NCBI RefSeq assembly: GCF_014171475.1
Contig: NZ_CP048817.1
Coordinates: 3,844,001-3,908,000 of the forward strand
Direction of reading: 5' to 3'
Length of the DNA stretch: 64,000 bases
DNA from: Sphingomonas sp. So64.6b
GTDB lineage: Bacteria; Pseudomonadota; Alphaproteobacteria; Sphingomonadales; Sphingomonadaceae
Position numbers and translations under genes: made by a program. The notes below the pieces were generated by a model. It ran no database searches and was not told where the DNA came from. It saw only the letters and a program-made list of their open reading frames with translations. This document shows, one piece after another, positions 53,819-61,932 of the stretch; positions within the stretch are counted from its first letter, which is position 1; the number at the start of each line of letters is the position of its first letter.

Positions 53819-54213
53819 TGTACGCGACCGCACTGGGTCGTGACCCTGAAGCCACTTATCGCCAGATTGACATTGCGGGGCGCACGGCGGAGGCCGATGG
53901 GCCGGCGCTGGTACAACTTCTCTATGAGGAGTTGATCCGCGCGCTCGGCGGCGCCGCCTGGGCAGCGGAGAACCGTCAGTTTCGCATGAAGAGCGAGAAA
54001 GTCACCCGCGCCACGGCGATCCTCTTCGCGCTCGAAGCGGGTCTCGACTTCGAATCCGGCGGCACCGTCGCTCCGGCGCTTGCCCAGCTTTACGGCAGCG
54101 CGCGGCGTACCGTCGTCGAAGCCAGTATCGGCCATGATCCGGCACCGTTCCGCGAGATCGCGGCCAGCCTGTCGGAAATCGCCCAGGCCTGGCGGGAAGC
54201 CCGTGCCGCCTGA
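53818..54213 (+). CDS. fliS: Flagellin export chaperone FliS
   Basis: A 131-residue helical chaperone keeping flagellin unfolded for export. The motif GPALVQLLYEELIRALGGAA and EKVTRATAILFALEAGLDFE match FliS. The ATG at 53818 uses the last base of the fliD stop (TGATG). Confidence 0.9.
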   Translation: MYATALGRDPEATYRQIDIAGRTAEADGPALVQLLYEELIRALGGAAWAAENRQFRMKSEKVTRATAILFALEAGLDFESGGTVAPALAQLYGSARRTVVEASIGHDPAPFREIAASLSEIAQAWREARAA

Positions 54214-54241
54214 TCGTTATGCCCTGATCGTTTCGGGCGCG

Positions 54242-54258
54242 TTAACCAAATAATGACC
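54242..54258 (+). promoter_or_regulatory. CtrA-like box upstream of the receiver-domain gene
   Basis: TTAACCAAATAATGACC shares TTAAC-N6-WTKACC with the boxes at 6282 and 39067 and ends 44 bp before the ATG. The second half departs from TTAA, so this is the weakest of the three. Confidence 0.35.
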
Positions 54259-54302
54259 GCCGCTCGATAGGCTCGAACGATCATCAGTGGAACGGGTCGA
54301 TC

Positions 54303-54890
54303 ATGGAGCTATTCGAACAACCGGCGGCATCACGACACGGCCCGGTGCGCACGATCCTCGCGGTCGATGACAGCCGCACCAATCTCGGCGTGATTGGCCG
54401 GCGGCTTTCGCATCTTGGTTACCTCACCGCGCTCAGCGACAATGGTGCCGACGCGCTCGACCTGATCGCGGCGCGCGGCTTCGACCTCGTCCTGCTCGAC
54501 ATGGTCATGCCGCGTATGTCGGGTATTACCGTGCTGCACGAGATTCGCGGCAACCCCGAAACCGCCGACTTGCCGGTGATCATGCTGACCGGCCGCAGCG
54601 ACCCGGCGGCAGCGGTCCAGGCGCTCGCGGCTGGCGCCGACGATCATGTCGCCAAACCCTTTGCCTTTGATGTCCTTGCCGCGCGCATTGAGCGCACCCT
54701 GGCACGCGCACGACGGATCAACGATCTGAAGCGCTCCAACGCCACGCTCGACGCGCGGATCGCCTCGCGTGCGATGGAATTGGGCGAAGCGCGCTCCGAA
54801 CTCGCCGTAACGCGCGCCGACCGGATGCGTCTGATCGCATCGATCCAGGCGCTCAACGACGAAGTCGAACGGTTGAGCCTGGGCGTCTAA
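54303..54890 (+). CDS. Response-regulator receiver protein with coiled-coil tail
   Basis: A 195-residue protein: a receiver domain (about 16-130) with acidic pair D22-D23, phospho-acceptor D66 in LVLLDMVMP, T96 in MLTGR and K118 in HVAKPF, then a helical coiled-coil-like tail (about 140-190) and no DNA-binding or enzymatic output domain. Position right after fliS, plus a CtrA-like box, suggests a role in motility or cell-cycle signalling (inference). It converges with the cysG-like gene, the stops overlapping by 4 bp. Confidence 0.85.
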   Translation: MELFEQPAASRHGPVRTILAVDDSRTNLGVIGRRLSHLGYLTALSDNGADALDLIAARGFDLVLLDMVMPRMSGITVLHEIRGNPETADLPVIMLTGRSDPAAAVQALAAGADDHVAKPFAFDVLAARIERTLARARRINDLKRSNATLDARIASRAMELGEARSELAVTRADRMRLIASIQALNDEVERLSLGV

Positions 54891-55660
54891 CCGGCCAGGG
54901 TCAGATCGACCGATAGCCCTTTTCCAGGATCGACCGGCGCGGCATTGCATTCGATCCGCGCCGCATCCGCGCGCGCGCGATCGAGGATCGTGGCCGGGAC
55001 ATCGGCGCGATGATACACCCGATCGGCAAGCGCCAGCACCCTTGCCTGACGCAGCGTGAGATCATCGGCATCGGGCGAGGTCAGAGCGATCTCGACCAGT
55101 TCGCTTCGGCTCGCATCATTGCTCGCCCCAATCCACGCATCGACCGCCCCTTCTCCCGCACGAAACGGATCGAGCGCGCCGCCTTCGGCAAACGCGCCGC
55201 CCAGCGCACGACGACGATCGCCTGAATCGGGGTAGCGCCGCCGGATCGTCGGGCGACCAGTGAACAGCGCCGTCGCCAATCCGCCCAGCGTCGCGGGCAG
55301 CAGAGCCTCAAGCCGTTGACGCAGCGCCGCCGCAAGTCCTGCCGAAGCGCCGCCAGTGCCGATCGCGATCAGCACCGGATCGCGATCGACGATCGCCGGC
55401 AAGGTGAAGTCGCACCAGTCGGGCCGGTCGACCGCATTGACCAGGATATGCCGCGCCCTTAGCCGATCGATCGCTGCCCTGGCGTCTTGTTCGTCGTCGA
55501 TCGCGACGATCGCCAGCACCGCCTCGGCATCCTCGTCGCTGACCACGGCCCCGGCGCGTTCAAGCAGGCGCCGCTTCGCGTCTGCCGCTTCGCCCTTGCC
55601 AAGCAGGATCACCGGCCGGCCCGCCAGCCGCACGAACAGCGGCAGGCTGTGCCAGCTCAT
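54887..55660 (-). CDS. Precorrin-2 dehydrogenase/ferrochelatase (CysG N-terminal) with degenerate C-terminal stub
   Basis: A 257-residue protein. Residues 1-180 match the NAD-binding and dimerisation domains of siroheme synthase (SLPLFVRLAGRPVILLGKGE, NAVDRPDWCDFTLPAIVDRD, GTGGASAGLAAALRQRLEAL). Residues about 187-236 (LVEIALTSPDADDLTLRQAR, then ALADRVYHRADVP) align in pattern with the first 50 residues of the SUMT methyltransferase domain, but the SAM motif GPGDP reads TSPDA and the rest of the domain is missing. Overlaps the lysA stop by 4 bp. Confidence 0.82.
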   Translation of the reverse strand: MSWHSLPLFVRLAGRPVILLGKGEAADAKRRLLERAGAVVSDEDAEAVLAIVAIDDEQDARAAIDRLRARHILVNAVDRPDWCDFTLPAIVDRDPVLIAIGTGGASAGLAAALRQRLEALLPATLGGLATALFTGRPTIRRRYPDSGDRRRALGGAFAEGGALDPFRAGEGAVDAWIGASNDASRSELVEIALTSPDADDLTLRQARVLALADRVYHRADVPATILDRARADAARIECNAAPVDPGKGLSVDLTLAG

Positions 55661-56940
55661 CCCGCAACCTTATCGGCTTTGAGCCATTCGGGCAGGCGTT
55701 CGGCGGCAAGGATCGTCTCGGGCTGGATACGATCGGCGACCACGGCGAAGCGATCGCCATCGACCAATACCTCGGGCACTAGGGCGCGACTATTATAGGT
55801 GCTTGCCATCGTCGCGCCATAAGCACCGGCGCTGTGGAACACCGCCAGGTCGCCCGAATGGACCGCATCGATGTCGCGTCCCATTGCGAAAGTGTCGCCG
55901 CTTTCGCACACCGGCCCGGCGATATTCGCAATCATGCGCTTGCCGTCGGGCCGCACTGCGGCGAAATCATGCCAGGCATCATAAAGCGCGGGCCGGGCAA
56001 GGTCGTTCATCGCGGCATCGACGATGACATAGGGATTGATCGCGCCGGGCTTGACCCAGATCACCTTGGTCAGCAGCACGCCGGCATTGGCGACGATCAG
56101 GCGACCGGGTTCGAACATCAGCTCGACGTCCCAGTCCTTCGTCACCCGCGCGACCATCGCGCCATATTCGGCGGCGCTTGGCGGCACATCGCCGTCTTTG
56201 TACACTACGCCAAGACCACCGCCGAGATCGACCCGGGTGATGAAATGGCCGAACTTGCGCAATTCGGCGATCAGCGCACCGATCCGCGTATAGGCCGCCT
56301 CAAGCGGGGCCAGGTCGAGCAGCTGGCTGCCGATATGGATCGCAATGCCGTGCAGGCTGAGGCCGTCGAGTTCCGCAAGACGGCCATACATTTCCACCGC
56401 CTGATCAATCGGCACGCCGAACTTGTTTTCCTTGCGCCCGGTGGAGATCTTGGCGTGCGTGCCGGCATCGACATCGGGATTGACGCGCAGGGTGGCCGGC
56501 GCGCGCAGCCCGCGCGCGTGTGCCAGCGCGGCGAGCACTTCGCCCTCTTCCTCAAGTTCGAGATTGAACTGGCCGATCCCGGCATCGAGCGCGGCGGTCA
56601 TTTCCTCGCGTGTCTTGCCGACGCCCGAAAAGACGATGTCCTTTGCCGGCATGCCCCCGGCGAGCGCGCGCATCATCTCGCCACCCGAGACGACATCGGC
56701 GCCATAGCCCTCATTGGCGAGCACGCGCAGTACGGCGAGGTTGGGATTGGCCTTGATTGCATAAGCGAGGTGGATGCGAGTCACGCCCGCACCGGTCAGG
56801 CCTTCGCGAAAAGTGCGTGCATGGTGCTGAAACGCGGCGGTCGAATAGACATAGACCGGCGTGCCGACCTTGTCGGCGATGGTCGAGAGCGCCACGCCCT
56901 CGGCATGGAGCGCGCCGTTCACCGGCGTAAAATTATCCAT
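55657..56940 (-). CDS. lysA: Diaminopimelate decarboxylase
   Basis: A 427-residue PLP enzyme making lysine from meso-diaminopimelate. The PLP lysine is K63 in LAYAIKANPNLAVL; VDLGGGLGVVY and GPVCESGDTFA are the cofactor and substrate motifs. I chose the ATG at 56940, 11 bp after the lptM stop; a TTG at 56955 would add five residues. Third gene of the argH-lptM-lysA-cysG cluster. Confidence 0.95.
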   Translation of the reverse strand: MDNFTPVNGALHAEGVALSTIADKVGTPVYVYSTAAFQHHARTFREGLTGAGVTRIHLAYAIKANPNLAVLRVLANEGYGADVVSGGEMMRALAGGMPAKDIVFSGVGKTREEMTAALDAGIGQFNLELEEEGEVLAALAHARGLRAPATLRVNPDVDAGTHAKISTGRKENKFGVPIDQAVEMYGRLAELDGLSLHGIAIHIGSQLLDLAPLEAAYTRIGALIAELRKFGHFITRVDLGGGLGVVYKDGDVPPSAAEYGAMVARVTKDWDVELMFEPGRLIVANAGVLLTKVIWVKPGAINPYVIVDAAMNDLARPALYDAWHDFAAVRPDGKRMIANIAGPVCESGDTFAMGRDIDAVHSGDLAVFHSAGAYGATMASTYNSRALVPEVLVDGDRFAVVADRIQPETILAAERLPEWLKADKVAG

Positions 56941-56951
56941 CGGTGAAACCG

Positions 56952-57224
56952 TCAATTGGAGGGGGGAAGGTCGAATTCGTCGCTGCGTCGCTCATCCGAG
57001 CTTTTCAGCAAATCGTCGCTGCGTTCGGGCCGCGCCTGGTTGTTCGGCAGCAACAACTGTTTGGCCGTCGGGGTCGCCTTGGCGCCATAAGGTGCGATGG
57101 GCAATTTCTTGCCCGGCGCCGGCTCGAGTCCGTCGGACGCGCCGCATCCTGCCAGCGCCAGCGCGATCGGTAGAACAGCGTATTTTGCGGCATGCTTCGC
57201 GACGCTTTTCGCAGGATTTGTCAT
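56952..57224 (-). CDS. Small LptM/YifL-like lipoprotein
   Basis: A 90-residue lipoprotein with a signal peptide and lipobox ALAGC (lipidated C27), followed by a Pro/Lys-rich then charged, probably disordered tail. Its place between argH and lysA and the LAGCG core match the LptM (YifL) group, which helps mature the LPS translocon LptD. The tail is longer than usual. Overlaps argH by 4 bp. Confidence 0.75.
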   Translation of the reverse strand: MTNPAKSVAKHAAKYAVLPIALALAGCGASDGLEPAPGKKLPIAPYGAKATPTAKQLLLPNNQARPERSDDLLKSSDERRSDEFDLPPSN

Positions 57225-58608
57225 CGCCCATCTCCCTCTCGCGCCGCTGCGATCGCCGCCCGCACGCGCGCCGGTGCGGTGCCGCCAAAGCTCGTCCGGC
57301 TGGCAACCGATGCATCGACGCTCAATACGTCATACACGCTCGCGTCAATCCGCGCATCGATCGCCTGCAGATCGGTAATCGATAATCTATCGAGCGCCAC
57401 GCCCAATTCCTCGGCCCGCTTCACCGCGCTACCGGTGATGTGGTGCGCCTCGCGGAACGGCACGCCGGCTTCGCGCACCAGCCAATCGGCCAGATCGGTC
57501 GCGGTCGAAAAACCGGCCTCCGCCACCGCGCGCATGCGATCGGTGCGGAAGGTCGCGCTGTCGACCATGCCGGTCATCGCGGCGATCGACAGTGCGAGCA
57601 GGTCGTGCGCCTCGAACACCGGCGGCTTGTCGTCCTGCATGTCCTTCGAATAGGCGAGCGGCAGACCTTTCATGGTGATCATCAGTGCGGTCAGGCAGCC
57701 GATGATCCGCCCGGAATGGCCGCGCACCAGTTCGGCCGCGTCGGGATTGCGCTTCTGCGGCATGATCGACGAGCCGGTCGACCATTGATCGGACAGCGAA
57801 ACGAAGCCGAAGGGTTGCGACGCCCATAGGATGAACTCTTCGGCCAGCCGCGACAGATGCAGTGCGCACTGCGCGGCAGCGGTGAGGTATTCGATCGCGA
57901 AGTCGCGGTCGCTGACCCCATCGAGCGAATTGCGCATCGGCCCGTCGAACCCAAGCGCCGCCGCCGTCGCCTCACGGTCGATCGGGAACCCCGTACCCGC
58001 CAGCGCTGCCGAACCGAGCGGCGAGCGGTTGAGCCGCGTCCGCGCATCGGCGAAACGGCTGCGGTCGCGCGCAATCATCTCGTGATACGCCATCAAATGA
58101 TGCCCAAGCGTCACCGGCTGCGCGCTTTGCAAATGGGTAAAGCCGGGCATGACGCTGTCGGCATGCTCCTCGGCACGAGTCAGCAGCGCCTGCTGAAACG
58201 CGACCAGCGCCGCGCCGACCTGATCGATCGCGTCGCGCACCCAGAGCCGGAAATCGGTCGCGACCTGATCATTGCGCGAGCGTGCGGTATGCAGCCGGCC
58301 GGCGACCGGGCCGATCGCCGCGGCGAGTTTCGCCTCGGTCTGCATATGGCCTCGGTCTGCATATGAATGTCTTCGAGCGTCAGATCCTCGGCCACGCCAT
58401 TGGCGTCGTAGTCCGCCGCGACCTGGTCGAGTCCGGCGGAAATGATTGCCGCGTCTTCGATCGAAACGATGCCCTGCTTGCCGAGCATCGCGACATGGGC
58501 CTTGGATCCAGCCACATCCTGGCGCCACAGCCGCTTGTCGAATGGGATCGAGGCATTTATCTCGCGCATCACTGCTGCCGGGCCCTCGGCAAAACGCCCG
58601 CCCCACAT
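57221..58608 (-). pseudogene. argH: Argininosuccinate lyase, frameshifted by a 17-bp tandem duplication
   Basis: ArgH cleaves argininosuccinate to arginine and fumarate. The gene starts at the ATG at 58608 ([20 protein letters not shown]) and reads correctly to [10 protein letters not shown], where an exact 17-bp duplication (58332-58365) shifts the frame; the upstream frame then stops at 58180. The downstream frame continues from [14 protein letters not shown] through [14 protein letters not shown] and the signature [11 protein letters not shown] to 57221. Removing one copy gives an unbroken 456-residue protein of normal length. Either a real recent null allele or a sequencing/assembly error. 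An internal ATG at 58345 could give a 375-residue fragment. Confidence 0.9.
58332..58365. repeat. Exact 17-bp tandem duplication inside argH
   Basis: GCCTCGGTCTGCATATG occurs twice, back to back, at 58332-58348 and 58349-58365. Seventeen is not a multiple of three, so it breaks the argH frame. Confidence 0.97.
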
Positions 58609-58624
58609 CGCATTGGAACCATCA

Positions 58625-59239
58625 ATGTCGCTGCGCTCGACGATCATCTGTCTCCTGAGTATCGGCCTGATGGCCGGCGGCTGCGATAGGCAAGACTCGG
58701 CCGCGGAGCAAGCGAACGCCGTAGCGGCAACAAATGCGCAGGCTGAATCGAGCGCTGCGCGACCGGCAATCGATAGCACGAAAGAAGGCGAGAAGGTCGT
58801 GGTCGACACGATCGGCACGCTCGATCGCAGCCATAAGGGCGAAACGGCACCCGCCGTGCAATTCCAGACCCCGACCGGCACCACCACCTCGATCGCCGAT
58901 TTCACCGGCAAGCCGCTGTTGCTCAACTTATGGGCGACCTGGTGCGCCCCGTGCGTCGCCGAAATGCCGACGCTCGATGCGGTCGCCGGGCGGCTGACCG
59001 TGATCGCGGTCAGCCAGGATTTGGACGGCGCGGCCAAGGTGACGCCGTTCTTCGCCAAGGCGGGGCTGAAGAATCTCAAACCCTATCTCGACCCGAACGT
59101 GGCGCTCAGCACCACTTATCAGGCGAGCCTGCCGACCAGCATATTATATGATTCGTCGGGCAAGGAAGTGTGGCGCATGGTCGGTGGGATGGATTGGACC
59201 AGCGAGACCGCGAAGGAATTGCTGGCCGAGGCGAAATAG
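58625..59239 (+). CDS. TlpA-like thioredoxin-fold lipoprotein
   Basis: A 204-residue envelope thiol protein. The signal peptide ends in the lipobox MAGGC (C20), followed by an Ala/Glu-rich linker and a thioredoxin fold with WATWCAPC (C107, C110). TlpA/ResA-type proteins reduce periplasmic disulfides, for example in cytochrome maturation. The ATG at 58625 lies 16 bp from the divergent argH start. Confidence 0.88.
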   Translation: MSLRSTIICLLSIGLMAGGCDRQDSAAEQANAVAATNAQAESSAARPAIDSTKEGEKVVVDTIGTLDRSHKGETAPAVQFQTPTGTTTSIADFTGKPLLLNLWATWCAPCVAEMPTLDAVAGRLTVIAVSQDLDGAAKVTPFFAKAGLKNLKPYLDPNVALSTTYQASLPTSILYDSSGKEVWRMVGGMDWTSETAKELLAEAK

Positions 59240-59255
59240 ACCTGCCCGGAAAAGC

Positions 59256-59329
59256 TGGATGCCCCGTGAGGATTCGAACCTCAATTAACGGAGTCAGAGT
59301 CCGTAGTCTTACCTTTAGACGACGGGGCA
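59256..59329 (-). tRNA. tRNA-Gln (anticodon CTG)
   Basis: On the minus strand the sequence folds as a cloverleaf: acceptor TGCCCCG / CGGGGCA, anticodon stem ACGGA / TCCGT around loop CTCTGAC, and T arm with GGTTCGAATCC. The anticodon is CTG (reads CAG, Gln). The 3' CCA is encoded (59256-59258). Confidence 0.95.
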
Positions 59330-59490
59330 ACAGCGGGCCGCGAGATAGGCGTAGCCCTCCGGGCTGTCAACCGACGCAAAGTCCGTTGAGGGGGCCCACG
59401 GTCCGCTCGCTTGCCGCTTCAGCCATGCTGCGCTAGCATCAGGCCAACCACCGAACGGGCGCATCTCGCGCCCGCGACGGGCAGAACAGA

Positions 59491-60606
59491 ATGGTGAGTG
59501 TGAACGGCATGGGGGATCAGTCGCCCAGAATGCCGTACCGGCAGGAGAATCCTGCCCGTCCGGCGCCGAGTCCTGGCAGGGAGGCCTCCAAGGCTTCGTC
59601 TGGCAAGGGACCCGCGAACAAGGCCCAGGGAAGCCCGCGTGCGCGCTGGCCGGAGGCGCGCCATTATGCCGCGCTCGACCTTGGCACCAATAATTGCCGG
59701 CTGCTGATCGCGCGGCCCCAGGGTGACGGCTTTGCCGTGATCGACGCGTTTTCGCGCATCGTGCGGCTCGGCGAAGGCCTCGCCGCGACCGGACGGCTGA
59801 GCGATGCGGCGATCGACCGCACGCTGTCCGCACTGAAGGTCTGCGCCGACAAGCTCAAACGCCGCAATGTCGCGCTCGCGCGCTCGGTGGCGACCGAGGC
59901 ATGCCGGCGCGCCGAGAACGGCCCCGACTTTATCGCACGCGCCTATGCCGAGACGGGCATCCATCTCGACATCATCTCGGCCGAGGAGGAAGCGCGCCTG
60001 GCCGTGTTGGGCTGCCATGTGCTGCTCGAGCCCGGCGACGGCCCCGCTTTGATTTTCGACATTGGCGGCGGATCGACCGAGCTGGTGCTGGTCGATACGC
60101 GGCCGGTCGTGCCCAAAGTGCTCGACTGGCACAGCGCACCGTGGGGCGTCGTCTCGCTGACCGAGCATGCCGGCCAGGCGGTCGGCGCGGAGGGGCGACT
60201 GGCGCTTTATGCACGAATGCGCGCGCTGGTGGCAGAGAGCTTTGCCGGGTTTGCCAGCCGGTTGCCGCGTGATCTCGATGGACCGCGACTGCTTGGCACA
60301 TCGGGCACGGTGACGACGCTGGCCAGCGTCCATCTCGGCCTGTCGCATTACGACCGGTCGCAGGTCGACGGCCTGATCGTGCCAGCGACATCGATGCGGC
60401 GGATCAGCGCCGATCTGTCGCGGATGGACCTGAACGAGCGCGCCACCCTGCCGTGCATCGGCACCGAGCGCGCCGACCTGGTTGTGGCCGGATGCGCGAT
60501 CCTGGAGACGATCATGGATCTATGGCCGGCCGAACGGCTCGGCGTCGCCGATCGCGGCATTCGCGAAGGCATATTGCGCCGCCTGATGCGGGGAGACCGG
60601 TTGTGA
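59491..60606 (+). CDS. Ppx/GppA family exopolyphosphatase/pppGpp phosphatase
   Basis: A 371-residue member of the ASKHA fold. Motifs: ALDLGTNNCRLLIARP (phosphate 1 loop), SAEEEARLA, FDIGGGSTELVLVD and GTSGTVTTLASV. The first ~55 residues are Pro/Ser/Lys-rich and unlike the family, so a later start is possible, though no clear one was seen. It lacks the C-terminal HD-like domain of long Ppx. It overlaps rlmE by 4 bp. Confidence 0.88.
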   Translation: MVSVNGMGDQSPRMPYRQENPARPAPSPGREASKASSGKGPANKAQGSPRARWPEARHYAALDLGTNNCRLLIARPQGDGFAVIDAFSRIVRLGEGLAATGRLSDAAIDRTLSALKVCADKLKRRNVALARSVATEACRRAENGPDFIARAYAETGIHLDIISAEEEARLAVLGCHVLLEPGDGPALIFDIGGGSTELVLVDTRPVVPKVLDWHSAPWGVVSLTEHAGQAVGAEGRLALYARMRALVAESFAGFASRLPRDLDGPRLLGTSGTVTTLASVHLGLSHYDRSQVDGLIVPATSMRRISADLSRMDLNERATLPCIGTERADLVVAGCAILETIMDLWPAERLGVADRGIREGILRRLMRGDRL

Positions 60607-61286
60607 GCAAGGATGGGGGCGGCTTGCGCGTCCGGGTCAAGACCGCGCGCAAACGCACGCCGCAATCGACGCGCTGGCTCGAGCGGCAATTGAACGATCC
60701 GTACGTCAAGCGCGCCAAGGCCGATGGTTATCGCAGCCGCGCGGCGTACAAGCTGATCGAGCTCGACGAGCGTTTCGGCTTCATCAAGGGCAAAAGGCGC
60801 GTCGTCGATCTCGGTATCGCGCCGGGTGGATGGAGCCAGGTGGTCGGGCGGCAGAATCCCAAGGCGGCGATCGTCGGCATCGATCTGTTGCCGGTCGATC
60901 CGATCGACAATGTCGTCATCCTGCAAATGGATTTCATGGCCGACGCCGCGCCCGCGAAACTGATCGAAGAACTGGGCGGCGCGCCCGATCTCGTCCTGTC
61001 GGATATGGCAGCGAACACAGTCGGCCATCCGCAGACCGATGCGTTGCGTACCATGGCGCTGGTCGAGGCGGGGCTGGCCTTCGCGATCGAGACGCTCGAA
61101 CCGAACGGCGCGTTCATCGGAAAGGTGTTTGCGGGCGGCGCGGATGCCGCGCTGGTCGCCGAGATGAAGCGCAATTTCGCCACCGTGAAACATGCCAAGC
61201 CACCGGCGAGCCGCAAGGGATCGTCGGAATGGTATGTCGTGGCGCAGGGGTTCAAGGGGCGGCGGGACAAGGTCGCAGACGAGTAA
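60603..61286 (+). CDS. rlmE: 23S rRNA (uridine-2'-O)-methyltransferase RlmE
   Basis: A 227-residue FtsJ/RrmJ enzyme methylating U2552 of 23S rRNA. The catalytic tetrad positions are visible: Lys in RSRAAYKLIELDE, Asp in VLSDMA, Lys in FIGKVFAGG and Glu in GSSEWYVVA; the SAM loop is VVDLGIAPGGWSQV. A basic N-terminal extension (RVKTARKRT) precedes. It begins with GTG at 60603 overlapping the ppx stop. Confidence 0.94.
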   Translation: MSKDGGGLRVRVKTARKRTPQSTRWLERQLNDPYVKRAKADGYRSRAAYKLIELDERFGFIKGKRRVVDLGIAPGGWSQVVGRQNPKAAIVGIDLLPVDPIDNVVILQMDFMADAAPAKLIEELGGAPDLVLSDMAANTVGHPQTDALRTMALVEAGLAFAIETLEPNGAFIGKVFAGGADAALVAEMKRNFATVKHAKPPASRKGSSEWYVVAQGFKGRRDKVADE

Positions 61287-61342
61287 CGACTATCGGTGTT
61301 CGCTCTGCACTTGTCGAAGAGCCTGTTCGAACATCCGATCGC

Positions 61343-61412
61343 AGATATGGGACACCCTATTGTGTCACGTTTCTGCGCGCCGACGATATGCCACAAAGGG
61401 TGTCCCATATCT
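61343..61412. repeat. Inverted repeat between rlmE and rpoZ
   Basis: Perfect 16-bp arms AGATATGGGACACCCT (61343-61358) and its reverse complement (61397-61412), flanking 38 bp. The pairing extends by TTGTG/CACAA with one extra base in the left arm. No coding capacity. A REP- or MITE-like element, or a stem in the rlmE transcript, is possible. Confidence 0.8.
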
Positions 61413-61452
61413 CTCTGCCCCGCACGGCTTGTCGATGAATCACGCCGGACAC

Positions 61453-61481
61453 AAAAAAGCCCGGGACTTTCGCCCCGGGCT
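61453..61481 (-). terminator. Intrinsic terminator after rpoZ
   Basis: On the minus strand AGCCCGGG pairs with CCCGGGCT across a short loop and is followed by TTTTT, about 27 bp after the rpoZ stop. Confidence 0.88.
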
Positions 61482-61507
61482 CTTGTTCGCAAGCAACCGA
61501 TTCGGGC

Positions 61508-61852
61508 TCAGCCCTCGTAATCGGCGCCCAGATTCTGGTTGCGCGGCGGCGCGGCGGCGGTGAGGCGGAGCGCCTCGGCCGATGCGGCGATGCTGCCGAC
61601 GGCATCCGCCTCGTCCTCGTCATCGACCTGGACGCGCTGCAGACCCGAAATCACCGCCTCTTCGAGATGCGGCGGCTTGACGGTTTCCTCGGCGATCTCG
61701 CGTAGCGCGACGACCGGGTTTTTGTCGCGATCGCGATCGATCGTGAGGTCAGCACCGCCCGAAATCTGGCGTGCACGCTGAGCGGCAAACAGAACCAGAT
61801 CGAACCGGTTGGAAATCTTGTCGACGCAATCTTCGACAGTGACGCGCGCCAT
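61508..61852 (-). CDS. rpoZ: RNA polymerase omega subunit
   Basis: A 114-residue omega subunit. The N-terminal motif [20 protein letters not shown] and [10 protein letters not shown] are diagnostic; [12 protein letters not shown] follows. The acidic, Ala-rich tail is longer than in E. coli, as often in alphaproteobacteria. It diverges from the phospholipase D family gene and ends at the hairpin at 61453. Confidence 0.95.
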   Translation of the reverse strand: MARVTVEDCVDKISNRFDLVLFAAQRARQISGGADLTIDRDRDKNPVVALREIAEETVKPPHLEEAVISGLQRVQVDDEDEADAVGSIAASAEALRLTAAAPPRNQNLGADYEG

Positions 61853-61932
61853 GAATGGCTTTCCTTCGTTACGACGATGAGATGAAGCGCCGCGATCTAG
61901 GGTGCGGCCCGCAAAGAGTCAAGGAATCCAGC

